Source: Aphanothece hegewaldii CCALA 016 (GTDB taxonomy: Bacteria; Cyanobacteriota; Cyanobacteriia; Cyanobacteriales; Microcystaceae). From it: a stretch of DNA of 64,000 nucleotides. A program made the translations under genes and the position numbers. The notes under the pieces were generated by a model, which had not been told where the DNA came from, searched no databases, and was given only the letters and a program-made list of their open reading frames with translations. The DNA lies in NCBI RefSeq assembly GCF_003007785.1, contig NZ_PXOH01000004.1, forward strand, positions 218,583 to 282,582, in the 5' to 3' direction. Shown here piece after piece: positions 50,813 to 59,228 of the stretch; positions within the stretch are counted from its first letter, which is position 1, and each line of letters opens with the position of its first letter.

Positions 50813-52237
50813 ATGACTCAACGAACTTTCGGTGTGATCGGTTTAGCCGTTATGGGGGAAAATTTAGCCCTCAATGTAGAAAGCCGGGGTTTTCCGATTG
50901 CTGTATACAATCGTAGCCCAGGTAAGACAGATGAATTTATGGCAACTCGCGCCCAAGGAAAGGACGTAAAAGCCGCCTATAGCCTAGACGAATTCGTTCA
51001 AATTTTAGAACGTCCCCGCAAAATCCTCGTAATGGTTAAAGCAGGGAAACCTGTCGATGACGTAATTGCCCAACTCAAACCCCTATTAGATCCAGACGAT
51101 ATGATTATCGATGGGGGTAACTCTTTGTATGAAGATACGGAAAGACGCGCCAAAGAACTCGAAGCGACTGGACTCGGTTTTGTCGGCATGGGTGTCAGTG
51201 GTGGCGAGGAAGGCGCATTAAATGGACCTAGTTTGATGCCAGGTGGCACGAAAGCCGCTTATGATTACTTAGAACCCATTTTGGTCAAAATTGCTGCCCA
51301 AGTCGATGACGGACCTTGTGTGACCTATATCGGGCCAGGTGGTGCGGGACACTATGTCAAAATGGTACACAATGGCATTGAATACGGGGATATGCAGTTA
51401 ATTGCTGAAGCCTACGATGTCCTAAAAAATGGCTTAGGTTTGACGAACCCGCAATTACAAGAAGTTTTCGCCGAGTGGAATACCACCGATGAATTAAATT
51501 CCTATCTCATCGAAATTACCGCCGATATCTTTAAATATATCGATCCAGAAACGAATCAGCATTTAGTTGATTTAATCATGGATACTGCCGGACAAAAGGG
51601 TACAGGACGCTGGACGGTCATGAGTGCCTTAGAATTGGGTGTGGGTATTCCAACGATTTATGCTGCTGTCAACGCCCGTATTATGTCGTCAATTAAAGAT
51701 GAACGGGTTGCTGCATCTAAAGAACTGATGGGCCCATCGACTAAATTTGAGGGAGATGTTGCCACTTATGTGAATAAGGTACGGGATGCCCTTTATTGTT
51801 CTAAGATGTGTTCCTATGCTCAGGGTATGGCACTTATAGCCAAGGCTTCGGCAGAATACAACTATAATATCAGTCTGCCCGAATCGGCTCGCATTTGGAA
51901 AGGTGGATGTATTATTCGTGCTGGCTTTTTGGATAAGATTAAAAAGGCTTTCCAAGAAAACCCCGGTTTACCTAATTTACTGCTTGCACCTGAGTTTAAA
52001 CAAAGTATTCTAGATCGACAAGAAGCATGGCGCGAAATTTTGGTACTAGCTAACCAGTTAGGTATCGCTGTTCCTGCGTTTAGTTCTTCTCTAGACTATT
52101 TTGACGCTTATCGACGCGATCGTTTACCCCAAAACCTAACTCAAGCGCAACGCGACTATTTTGGCGCACATACCTACGAACGGACGGATAAACCAAAAGG
52201 TGAATTCTTCCATACTGAATGGTCTCATTCTTCGTAG
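50813..52237 (+). CDS. gnd: 6-phosphogluconate dehydrogenase, decarboxylating
   Basis: Third enzyme of the oxidative pentose phosphate pathway; converts 6-phosphogluconate to ribulose-5-phosphate with NADP. The 474-residue protein shows GLAVMGENLALNVESRGF, the NRSPGKTDEF NADP site, the GVSGGEEGALNGPSLMPGG substrate segment, GPGGAGHYVKMVHNGIEYGDMQ with catalytic Lys, and the C-terminal QRDYFGAHTYERTD. The gene stands alone with a long leader and a good terminator. Together with zwf-opcA it completes the oxidative branch in this window except for the lactonase. Confidence 0.98.
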   Translation: MTQRTFGVIGLAVMGENLALNVESRGFPIAVYNRSPGKTDEFMATRAQGKDVKAAYSLDEFVQILERPRKILVMVKAGKPVDDVIAQLKPLLDPDDMIIDGGNSLYEDTERRAKELEATGLGFVGMGVSGGEEGALNGPSLMPGGTKAAYDYLEPILVKIAAQVDDGPCVTYIGPGGAGHYVKMVHNGIEYGDMQLIAEAYDVLKNGLGLTNPQLQEVFAEWNTTDELNSYLIEITADIFKYIDPETNQHLVDLIMDTAGQKGTGRWTVMSALELGVGIPTIYAAVNARIMSSIKDERVAASKELMGPSTKFEGDVATYVNKVRDALYCSKMCSYAQGMALIAKASAEYNYNISLPESARIWKGGCIIRAGFLDKIKKAFQENPGLPNLLLAPEFKQSILDRQEAWREILVLANQLGIAVPAFSSSLDYFDAYRRDRLPQNLTQAQRDYFGAHTYERTDKPKGEFFHTEWSHSS

Positions 52238-52320
52238 TATTTCGTATACGAAAGATTTAGCTTGAATAAAGTAGTACATTAATACCAATACTGTACTAGA
52301 CGGTTAGTTTATTAAGAAGG

Positions 52321-52350
52321 CCGTCTTAGAATTTTCTCTGAGACGGTTTT
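52321..52350 (+). terminator. Terminator of gnd
   Basis: CCGTCTTAGA, loop ATTTTC, TCTGAGACGG (one G-U) followed by TTTT, about 83 nt after the gnd stop. Confidence 0.75.
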
Positions 52351-52386
52351 AAAATAGGGGTGATGTGTAGCCACCCGCAAGAACGG

Positions 52387-52737
52387 TTAAGGATTACCAG
52401 TAAAATTAGCTTTGTTTAAAATTCCCACAACAAGAATACCAATGATGCTTAAAAAAGCAATCATAAAAGTATTGAGACGCGAATCAATACCCCCTAGACG
52501 CGCATTGTTATCATCGAATCGTTTTTCAATGCCTTTTAACTGTTCATTCGTTTTGGCCATGTAAACATCTAACTTTTTCTCAAGAGAATCTATTTTTCTG
52601 TCGATTTTTTTCTCAAGAGTGTCTACTTTCTCGTCGATTTTTCGGTCTAGTCCGTCGATTTTTCGGTCTAAATCACTAAACCGATTGTTAATTAAATCTT
52701 CTAACCGCTTTAAATCGGCTTCTGTTAATGTAGACAT
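52387..52737 (-). CDS. Coiled-coil protein with C-terminal membrane anchor (copy 2)
   Basis: A 116-residue paralogue of the protein at 4358-4762. The N terminus (MSTLTEADLKRLEDLINNRF) and the C-terminal part (KGIEKRFDDNNARLG ... FMIAFLSIIGILVVGI) match closely; the central coiled coil has a shorter, more diverged set of DxKIDxL repeats. The flanking DNA is also similar: AAAATAGGGGTGATGTGTAG downstream and a TATAAT, CCCC/GGGG hairpin and AAGGAG upstream. The function is unknown. A transposition or duplication of the whole unit is likely. Confidence 0.8.
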   Translation of the reverse strand: MSTLTEADLKRLEDLINNRFSDLDRKIDGLDRKIDEKVDTLEKKIDRKIDSLEKKLDVYMAKTNEQLKGIEKRFDDNNARLGGIDSRLNTFMIAFLSIIGILVVGILNKANFTGNP

Positions 52738-52825
52738 TTTTGCTATACTCCTTATTAGTTGAAAGGTTTTTCAATCCCCTAAAGGTAAAAACTATAGGGG
52801 ACTAATTATATTATGAGCTTATTCG
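52738..52825 (-). promoter_or_regulatory. Promoter and leader hairpin of coiled-coil copy 2
   Basis: On the minus strand TATAAT is followed by CCCCTA...TAGGGG, then TAATAAGGAG before the ATG. The order and spacing match the leader of copy 1 at 4763-4850. Conservation between the two copies argues for function. Confidence 0.5.
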
Positions 52826-52926
52826 ACTGTGACGATCGCTTCTTTTGATAAGGAAAGAACTTCATTTATGTTAAAAATAAGTTTTTATTTTACTTTTGAA
52901 TGAAGGTAAATGCTATATTTCACAGA

Positions 52927-53145
52927 TTAACTAGGCAATGTTCCACCTTTTTTGTTGTTCCGATGATGGCGATAAATTCCATAATTAACAATATACGAAC
53001 CACCAACCAAAACGATTAGCAAACCAGTCCATTTTAAGGATAAATTTAAATCCATTGTTGAAACAATACCAAAGTTACCCAAACCCCAAAGTAATAATAA
53101 GGTTAGATAAGTTTTCTTTTTAGATAAGCGTATTTTTTGCGTCAT
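52927..53145 (-). CDS. Small membrane protein (72 residues)
   Basis: Basic N terminus (MTQKIRLSKKKT) and two hydrophobic segments (YLTLLLLWGLGNFGIVSTMD and LKWTGLLIVLVGGSYIVNYG), ending in a basic His-rich tail. It is the last of four same-strand genes for small membrane proteins, 42 nt after the HhH protein gene. No domain is recognised. Confidence 0.6.
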   Translation of the reverse strand: MTQKIRLSKKKTYLTLLLLWGLGNFGIVSTMDLNLSLKWTGLLIVLVGGSYIVNYGIYRHHRNNKKGGTLPS

Positions 53146-53187
53146 TTTTACTACTATTTTGTTTATATTTGATTATTTTTGGCGAAA

Positions 53188-53880
53188 TTAAATAATCTCT
53201 CTATATTGATTTAAAGATAAACCTGTTCTATGTTTTATATCAATCACTGAATAATATTGACCATTTTTCTCTCTTTCTTCAATAATTCTTTGCGCTACTT
53301 TTTCATCTAGTCCACAGCGAATTAATTCTGTTGTTGAATAACTATTAACTCGTCTCCATGATAAATCTTCTTCTTGTTCAGGATGATATCTAAAGGTTAT
53401 TAATGGTTCTAATTTTTTGAGATAGTTTTTAGGAATTCCCGCAATATCTGATAATTCTTCTATATCAGTAAAGAAATATCCTTCATTTCGCAGTAATTCT
53501 ATATTATTCGCATAAACGATCGGTAATTCTAATTGATATACCATTTCATCTTTAGAACATTTATTAATATCAATTTTTGGCTCATTTTTGTCGATGATTT
53601 GAGGTTCTTCAAAACTGTCTAAAACTCTTGAATTTTTCTTATAAGATTTTCTTTGAATATAAAAAGCTGTTAAAATTTGAGCCATCCAAAATAACAAAAA
53701 TGGTAAAAGTTGATTGGATGTATAGACTAAATTAATGATAATAAATACTGTGCCTAAAATTAGCCAAGTTCTCGTTTTAGTTCTGTAACCTTCATAGGCG
53801 ATCGCTCCTCCTCCTATAATGGGAACCCACGCTAACCAAAGCCAATTAAGAGTATTTTTCTTACGAGTTGATAGTTTCAT
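53188..53880 (-). CDS. Membrane protein with C-terminal helix-hairpin-helix domains
   Basis: A 230-residue protein: two or three N-terminal membrane segments (WLWLAWVPIIGGGAIAYEG, WLILGTVFIIINLVY, FLLFWMAQILTAFYI), then a cytoplasmic part with ComEA-like helix-hairpin-helix motifs (IDINKCSKDEMVYQLELPIV and YSTTELIRCGLDEKVAQRII). HhH domains bind DNA or proteins without sequence preference. The gene lies 5 nt after the TM2 gene and forms an operon with three further small membrane proteins. The function is unknown. Confidence 0.75.
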   Translation of the reverse strand: MKLSTRKKNTLNWLWLAWVPIIGGGAIAYEGYRTKTRTWLILGTVFIIINLVYTSNQLLPFLLFWMAQILTAFYIQRKSYKKNSRVLDSFEEPQIIDKNEPKIDINKCSKDEMVYQLELPIVYANNIELLRNEGYFFTDIEELSDIAGIPKNYLKKLEPLITFRYHPEQEEDLSWRRVNSYSTTELIRCGLDEKVAQRIIEEREKNGQYYSVIDIKHRTGLSLNQYREII

Positions 53881-53885
53881 CTTTT

Positions 53886-54257
53886 CTATAATGAATCTAA
53901 ATATTTACGTCGTTTTTCTTCGTATTCTTCAGCAGTAATTACTCCTGAATCATACAATTTTTTGAGGTCTACTAAAATCGCCATTTTATCTCTAGAAGAC
54001 TCTTGAACTAGATGACTTGGGCTAATATAATTTCCTTGTTGTGTTAAAGTATACCCTAAATTATACTTAACATTAAAGCTTTGTTCGGACATAATTAATA
54101 ATCCGATAAAGTCGAAGAAAGCGAAAATACTCGGAATAAATGTCCAAAAAAATAATAAATATAAAACGCCCGCTAGAGTTTCGCCCAAATAGAATTTATG
54201 GATACCAAAACCACCCAAGAAGAAAACTAACAATGTTGCTGCTACTTTATTTTTCAT
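53886..54257 (-). CDS. TM2 domain protein with SHOCT tail
   Basis: The first 70 residues are a TM2 domain: two membrane helices with the hallmark FFLGGFGIHKFYLGETLAGV and a following FDFIGLLIM. The last 35 residues (LVDLKKLYDSGVITAEEYEE) are a SHOCT helix pair, a small oligomerisation module often at protein ends. The start overlaps the upstream gene by 11 nt, so they are translationally coupled. Function unknown. Confidence 0.88.
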   Translation of the reverse strand: MKNKVAATLLVFFLGGFGIHKFYLGETLAGVLYLLFFWTFIPSIFAFFDFIGLLIMSEQSFNVKYNLGYTLTQQGNYISPSHLVQESSRDKMAILVDLKKLYDSGVITAEEYEEKRRKYLDSL

Positions 54258-54498
54258 CTTTTTTCTTTCCTTTTAAATTGCTCATTTTTTTATTTGTTCT
54301 TATCACTTTTGTCACCCAATAATAAAGAATTACAATTCCGATTTGTGCTTCGAGAAAGAGCAAGTATCCTCTAATCATATAGTTTAGCTCTAAAGTTGAG
54401 TTGAATGTAAAAATTATTCCACCCATCGCTAAAAAAGGAACTAATCTAAGCCACTTAGGAGATATTTTACTACTTAAATAATGATTCATTTTAATCAC
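54247..54498 (-). CDS. Small membrane protein (83 residues)
   Basis: Three hydrophobic stretches (LVPFLAMGGIIFTFNST, MIRGYLLFLEAQIGIVILYY and the end of the first) and a basic C terminus (NKKMSNLKGKKKDEK). It is the first gene of the four-gene membrane-protein operon and its 3' end overlaps the TM2 gene by 11 nt. No domain recognised. Confidence 0.6.
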   Translation of the reverse strand: MIKMNHYLSSKISPKWLRLVPFLAMGGIIFTFNSTLELNYMIRGYLLFLEAQIGIVILYYWVTKVIRTNKKMSNLKGKKKDEK

Positions 54499-54556
54499 TT
54501 TACTTCCTCAAAAACGCTTATTATACAAACGTGTCATAGTGCAATTTTAAGCTAAA

Positions 54557-55339
54557 CTAACTCGATGCACTGGTATAAAATCTTAAAGCAAATTTCCAAA
54601 AAAAGATAGATATGAATAACAAACTAACGGCTAAAATTGCTGCACCCAAAATTCCAAACAAATGACTTTTATTTAACATCACTTGAGCAGGAATCGTTGT
54701 TAAAAAAGCTACGGGAATAATAAATGTAAAAAAGACGCGATAAATAGCGGGATAAGCTACTATTGGATAACGTCCAGCTTCTAAAAAACCTCGTAAGACT
54801 TCCGTTACATTATATATTTTAACAAACCAAATGCTCGTTGCTCCCAACATAAACCAAAGACTATATAAAATAATGGTTCCCAATACAATAGGCACGATTC
54901 CCAATAAATAAGATTTAAGCGTTAAATTTAGTTGAATCCCTGCATATACAATAATAATAACGCCAAAAACTAAATCAGGAAAGCCCCAAGGTGATAAAGT
55001 TCTTGTCGATAACCAAAACTGACTACTAATGGGTTTGAGTAACACAAAATCTAAAGTACCTTGTTCTACTTGTTCTACAATTCGATTAAGATTAGGAACT
55101 AAAAATGTGGCTGAAATTCCCTGAAGTAGAGTAAATATACCCAAAACAATCATTGCTTCAGGCCAACTCCACCCCTCAAACTGATAACCTGTTCGATAAA
55201 ATAGAAATAATCCAAACAAACTACCCGCTAGATTTGCTAAACTACTGAAGCCAGCAATCACAAAGTTTAAACGATACTCTAATTCTGCTGCGATCGCTGT
55301 ACTCCAAAACAAACGAATTAAATGTAAATATCTCTTCAT
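54557..55339 (-). CDS. ABC-2 family transporter permease
   Basis: A 260-residue integral membrane protein with six hydrophobic segments, of the ABC-2/DUF990 permease family (LIRLFWSTAIAAELEYRLNF at the N terminus; LNRIVEQVEQGTLDFVLLKP loop; final domain with IPAQVML). These permeases work with a separate ATPase and a second permease, often for export of lipids or drugs. Neither partner is next to it here. Start at the ATG in MKRYLHLIRL. Confidence 0.85.
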   Translation of the reverse strand: MKRYLHLIRLFWSTAIAAELEYRLNFVIAGFSSLANLAGSLFGLFLFYRTGYQFEGWSWPEAMIVLGIFTLLQGISATFLVPNLNRIVEQVEQGTLDFVLLKPISSQFWLSTRTLSPWGFPDLVFGVIIIVYAGIQLNLTLKSYLLGIVPIVLGTIILYSLWFMLGATSIWFVKIYNVTEVLRGFLEAGRYPIVAYPAIYRVFFTFIIPVAFLTTIPAQVMLNKSHLFGILGAAILAVSLLFISIFFWKFALRFYTSASS

Positions 55340-55476
55340 AATTTGAAAAATTTTTAAAAAGTTATGTTATGCCAAACCCACGAGGGAGAGAATTGTTAAA
55401 ATTTCGTAAGATCTCCTTCATTTTATCAAAATTAATTTAATTATAATATTGAGTAAAATCTTTAATCAAATGCGAA

Positions 55477-56568
55477 ATGAATAAATCAAGTTCTTTAATT
55501 AAACAACTTAAACTAAACTTTGAACCACAGTATCAAAACAAAGAACCCAAGTATAGCGATCCCGAAAAGCCCGTCACTGAACAATTATCGGCTGCGGTAT
55601 TCACCGAAAATGGAAAATATTTATGGTTAGCTGCTGATGAAGAAATTGCCATAGAACGTCTAGAAAAAATCGATGATAAAACCTACGGAAATCATCAACG
55701 ATTTGCACTACAAGACTTATTAGATGACTTCGATCCAAAACAAAAAGAAGTTGATATCGAAGGATTAGATTATGATGGTCAATATCTCTGGTTAATTGGT
55801 TCTCATAGCAGCAAACGCAAAAAAGCTAAAGAAAATCCAATTAGTGGCAAACAATTAACAGTTGCTCTGGATGGAAATCGCTATTTACTCGCTCGTATTC
55901 CTATAAAGGACGGAAAATTAATCAAATCCACTGAATCAGAACATTCAGCCGTACTCAAGCGAGAACCCAATAGTAATGAATTACTTACAGTTTTAGCACA
56001 AGATCCTTATCTTGGGGAGATCATTAGGAGTAATTTACCTGGAAAAGATAATGGTTTTGATATAGAAGGTTTTGTCATTAAAAATAATAAAATATTAATT
56101 GGGCTGCGGGGACCCGTTTTAAGAGGGATTGCTATCTTAATTGAAATTGAACTAGAAGAAGCACAACAGGGCATTCTTACCCTAAAAACGATTGGAACCG
56201 ACGAAAAAGGTTATAAACTTCATTTTATAGACCTCAATGGCTTAGGAATTCGAGAACTTTGTATGAATGAAAATAATTTACTGATTTTAGCAGGGCCAAC
56301 CATGAGTTTAGATGCTTCAATGAGGCTATTTCAGTTAAATGATCCTTTTAGTCTACAAGAAAATAGTTTGACTGAAGCGCAAGATAATTTACTAAAAATC
56401 TTATTTGAAATTCCTCATGGTTTCCAAAACGACCGCGCTGAGGGAATAACCCTGTATACTGATGAAAATGAACGTAAATCCATCTTAGTTGTCTATGATA
56501 CTCCTAATAAACAGCGTCTTGACAACAACGAATTCACTGTATTATCAGATATCTTCCAATTACCTTAA
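55477..56568 (+). CDS. DUF3616 domain protein
   Basis: The 363-residue protein matches the DUF3616 family, probably beta-propeller-like, with repeated blade-like strands such as YLWLAADEEIAIERLEKI, VDIEGLDYDGQYLWLIGSHS and NGFDIEGFVIKNNKILIGLRG. No signal peptide is evident. Cyanobacteria encode one or more copies; no activity is known. It precedes the DUF92 gene by 47 nt on the same strand. Confidence 0.85.
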   Translation: MNKSSSLIKQLKLNFEPQYQNKEPKYSDPEKPVTEQLSAAVFTENGKYLWLAADEEIAIERLEKIDDKTYGNHQRFALQDLLDDFDPKQKEVDIEGLDYDGQYLWLIGSHSSKRKKAKENPISGKQLTVALDGNRYLLARIPIKDGKLIKSTESEHSAVLKREPNSNELLTVLAQDPYLGEIIRSNLPGKDNGFDIEGFVIKNNKILIGLRGPVLRGIAILIEIELEEAQQGILTLKTIGTDEKGYKLHFIDLNGLGIRELCMNENNLLILAGPTMSLDASMRLFQLNDPFSLQENSLTEAQDNLLKILFEIPHGFQNDRAEGITLYTDENERKSILVVYDTPNKQRLDNNEFTVLSDIFQLP

Positions 56569-56615
56569 AAATTATTTTAAATTAAAATAATAGACAAGTC
56601 TCAATCATTGAACTC

Positions 56616-57350
56616 ATGAATCTTTCCTCACCTTGGGTAATAGCGTTCGCCATCAATACCATATTACTAACGATCGCCTATATCATTCCCAAAAAACTGT
56701 TAACCCCTGCGGGTTATCTCCATGCTTGGTTACTGGGTGTGATCATTTGGGGTACACTGGGATGGCGTGGCTATGCGCTCATGATGTTTTATTTTTTCGT
56801 CGGATCAGCAGTCACTCGTATTGGCATCCAACAAAAAGAAGCAGAAGGAATAGCCGAAAAACGTTCGGGAATGAGAGGGCCAGAAAATGTCTGGGGATCA
56901 GCCCTAGCCGGCACGATCTGCGCTATACTAACCTTACTGGTCAGTTCCCCCATCAAAGAATTATTGATTTTAGGTTATGTGGCGAGTCTGAGTACAAAAC
57001 TATCGGATACCAGCGCCAGTGAAGTTGGGAAAGCTTACGGAAAAAGTACATTTTTAATTACTACTTTACAACCTGTACCACGAGGAACCGAAGGTGCAAT
57101 TAGTCTAGAAGGAACATTAGCGGGGGTAGTTGCTTCGGCTGCGATCGCCTCTTTAGGTTTGGGACTTGGTATAATCAACCCAATAGGCGTTATTTGGTGT
57201 ATCATCGCTGCTTTTATCGCCACAAATTTAGAAAGTGTGATCGGTGCAACTCTACAAAATCAATGGGAATGGTTAACCAATGAATGGGTTAACGTCATTA
57301 ATACCATTATCGGTGCAACGATCGCTATTTTATTCGGTATTTTAATCTAA
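56616..57350 (+). CDS. DUF92 family membrane protein (VTE6-like phytyl phosphate kinase)
   Basis: A 244-residue protein with six or so membrane helices of the TIGR00297/DUF92 family. Plant VTE6 of this family phosphorylates phytyl phosphate to phytyl diphosphate for tocopherol and phylloquinone synthesis, and the cyanobacterial homologue is thought to do the same. Conserved segments: GWRGYALMMFYFFVGSAVTRIG, GMRGPENVWGSALAG, SLSTKLSDTSASEVGKAYGK and PRGTEGAISLEGTLAG. It is 9 nt before the next gene, an ABC exporter, on the same strand. Substrate is inferred. Confidence 0.85.
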   Translation: MNLSSPWVIAFAINTILLTIAYIIPKKLLTPAGYLHAWLLGVIIWGTLGWRGYALMMFYFFVGSAVTRIGIQQKEAEGIAEKRSGMRGPENVWGSALAGTICAILTLLVSSPIKELLILGYVASLSTKLSDTSASEVGKAYGKSTFLITTLQPVPRGTEGAISLEGTLAGVVASAAIASLGLGLGIINPIGVIWCIIAAFIATNLESVIGATLQNQWEWLTNEWVNVINTIIGATIAILFGILI

Positions 57351-57359
57351 AAAAACTCG

Positions 57360-59105
57360 ATGAACAACAGAAGACTCAAAAAGTTACTGACTTATCTTTA
57401 TCCCCATTGGCGAACTATTTTAATCGGGGTTGTCGCCTTATTTTTTGTAAATAGTTTGAGTGTTTACATTCCTTTACTTATTCGAGATGGAGTCGATCAA
57501 CTCAAGTCAACTTTTAAATTTTCCCAAGTCTGGTACTATGTGATCCTAATTTTAGTACTAGCAACGCTCATGTTTGCGATCCGTTTATTATCACGGGTTT
57601 TGTTATTTGGTGTGGGTCGTCAGGTAGAATATGAACTTAAACAAAAGATTTTTCAGCATTTATTAAAACTCGAACCCGCATACTTTGCTATTAATACATC
57701 TGGAGACTTGATCAACCGCGCAACCAGTGATGTTGATAATATTCGTCGTTTATTAGGATTTGCGGTTTTAAGTATCGTTAATACCTTTTTTGCTTATACT
57801 TTAACACTGCCCGCCATGTTAGCGATCAATGTTCCTCTCAGTTTATGGGCAGTTACAATTTATCCATTGATGCTCATTACTGTACAATTATTTAGCGATC
57901 GCTTGAGAGTAGAACAACTAGAAGTACAAGAAAGTCTTTCAGATATCAGTGAATTGATCCAAGAAGACATGAGTGGAATGTCTCTCATTAAAATTTACGC
58001 CCAAGAAGATAACGAAAAACGTGCCTTTGAAGTCAAAAACAAAAATTTATTAGATGCTAATTTAAAATTAGCCCTCACCAGAAATTTATTATTTCCCATC
58101 GTTGAAGGATTATCTTATGTTAGTTTATTGATTTTATTAGCTTTGGGAACCCGTGCGATTATTAGAGGAGAAATTACAACAGGCGATTTTATTGCTTTAA
58201 TTATCTTAGTCGAAGGTTTAGGCTTCCCCACCGCCTTACTCGGATTTACAATTACAGCTTATCAAAGAGGTGAAGTCAGTATTGATCGCATCGAAGCAAT
58301 TTTACAGGTAGACCCCCAGATAAAAAATGCTCCCAATAGCCATTCAATGCCGCTAGAACACGTTAAAGGAGAAATTAGGGCAAATAAGTTATCTTACACT
58401 TATCCAGGGGCGAAAAAGCCAGCCTTAAAAGAAGTTAGTTTTAAAATTTTAGCAGGTGAAACAGTGGCGATCGTCGGTCCCATTGGCTGCGGAAAATCGA
58501 CTCTAGCAAATGCGATCCCTCGTCTATTGGATATTAATTCAAGACAATTATTTATTGATGATCAAGATATCACTCAAATTAACTTAGCTGATTTACGCTC
58601 ATCGATCGCCTACGTTCCCCAAGAAAGTTTTCTCTTCAGTACAACCATTCAAAATAATATACGCTATGGTGATCCGATCTCCGAACCAATAAACGTCGAA
58701 ACTGCTGCCAAACAAGCGCAAATTCATCCAGAAATCTTGAATTTCCCGCTACAATATGAAACCTTAGTCGGCGAAAGAGGGATCACCCTTTCTGGAGGAC
58801 AACGACAAAGAACCGCATTAGCAAGAGCCTTATTAATCAATGCACCCATTTTAATTCTAGATGATGCCCTTTCGAGTGTTGATAATGAAACAGCCACAAA
58901 AATTTTAAATAATCTTTCGACAGAACAGAAAAAAACCGTTATTTTTATTTCTCATCAATTATCGGCTGTTGCAAATGCCGATCGTATTTTTGTCATGGAT
59001 AAAGGAGAAATCGTCCAAATGGGAACTCATGAAGACTTATTATTGCAAAGCGGACTTTATCAACGATTATGGAACCAACAACAATTAGAAGCGACTTTAA
59101 ATTAA
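57360..59105 (+). CDS. ABC exporter, fused permease and ATPase
   Basis: A 581-residue half-transporter of the MsbA/YheI type. The N-terminal 300 residues have six membrane helices; the C-terminal ATPase has Walker A GPIGCGKST, Q-loop YVPQESFLFS, signature LSGGQRQRTALARALL, Walker B ILILDDALSSVD and the H-loop ISHQLSAV. It probably works as a homodimer, or with another half-transporter elsewhere. It follows the DUF92 gene by 9 nt. The substrate is unknown. Confidence 0.92.
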   Translation: MNNRRLKKLLTYLYPHWRTILIGVVALFFVNSLSVYIPLLIRDGVDQLKSTFKFSQVWYYVILILVLATLMFAIRLLSRVLLFGVGRQVEYELKQKIFQHLLKLEPAYFAINTSGDLINRATSDVDNIRRLLGFAVLSIVNTFFAYTLTLPAMLAINVPLSLWAVTIYPLMLITVQLFSDRLRVEQLEVQESLSDISELIQEDMSGMSLIKIYAQEDNEKRAFEVKNKNLLDANLKLALTRNLLFPIVEGLSYVSLLILLALGTRAIIRGEITTGDFIALIILVEGLGFPTALLGFTITAYQRGEVSIDRIEAILQVDPQIKNAPNSHSMPLEHVKGEIRANKLSYTYPGAKKPALKEVSFKILAGETVAIVGPIGCGKSTLANAIPRLLDINSRQLFIDDQDITQINLADLRSSIAYVPQESFLFSTTIQNNIRYGDPISEPINVETAAKQAQIHPEILNFPLQYETLVGERGITLSGGQRQRTALARALLINAPILILDDALSSVDNETATKILNNLSTEQKKTVIFISHQLSAVANADRIFVMDKGEIVQMGTHEDLLLQSGLYQRLWNQQQLEATLN

Positions 59106-59228
59106 ACCCCAAAAATCTAATCACCATCCGAGCAAGTCATTAAACCAAGAGAAAATATCGACATCGATCCGATCAATAGCAGATAGAATGATTGGGATTA
59201 ATATAGTATCTCCCTACGAAGACTGCTT

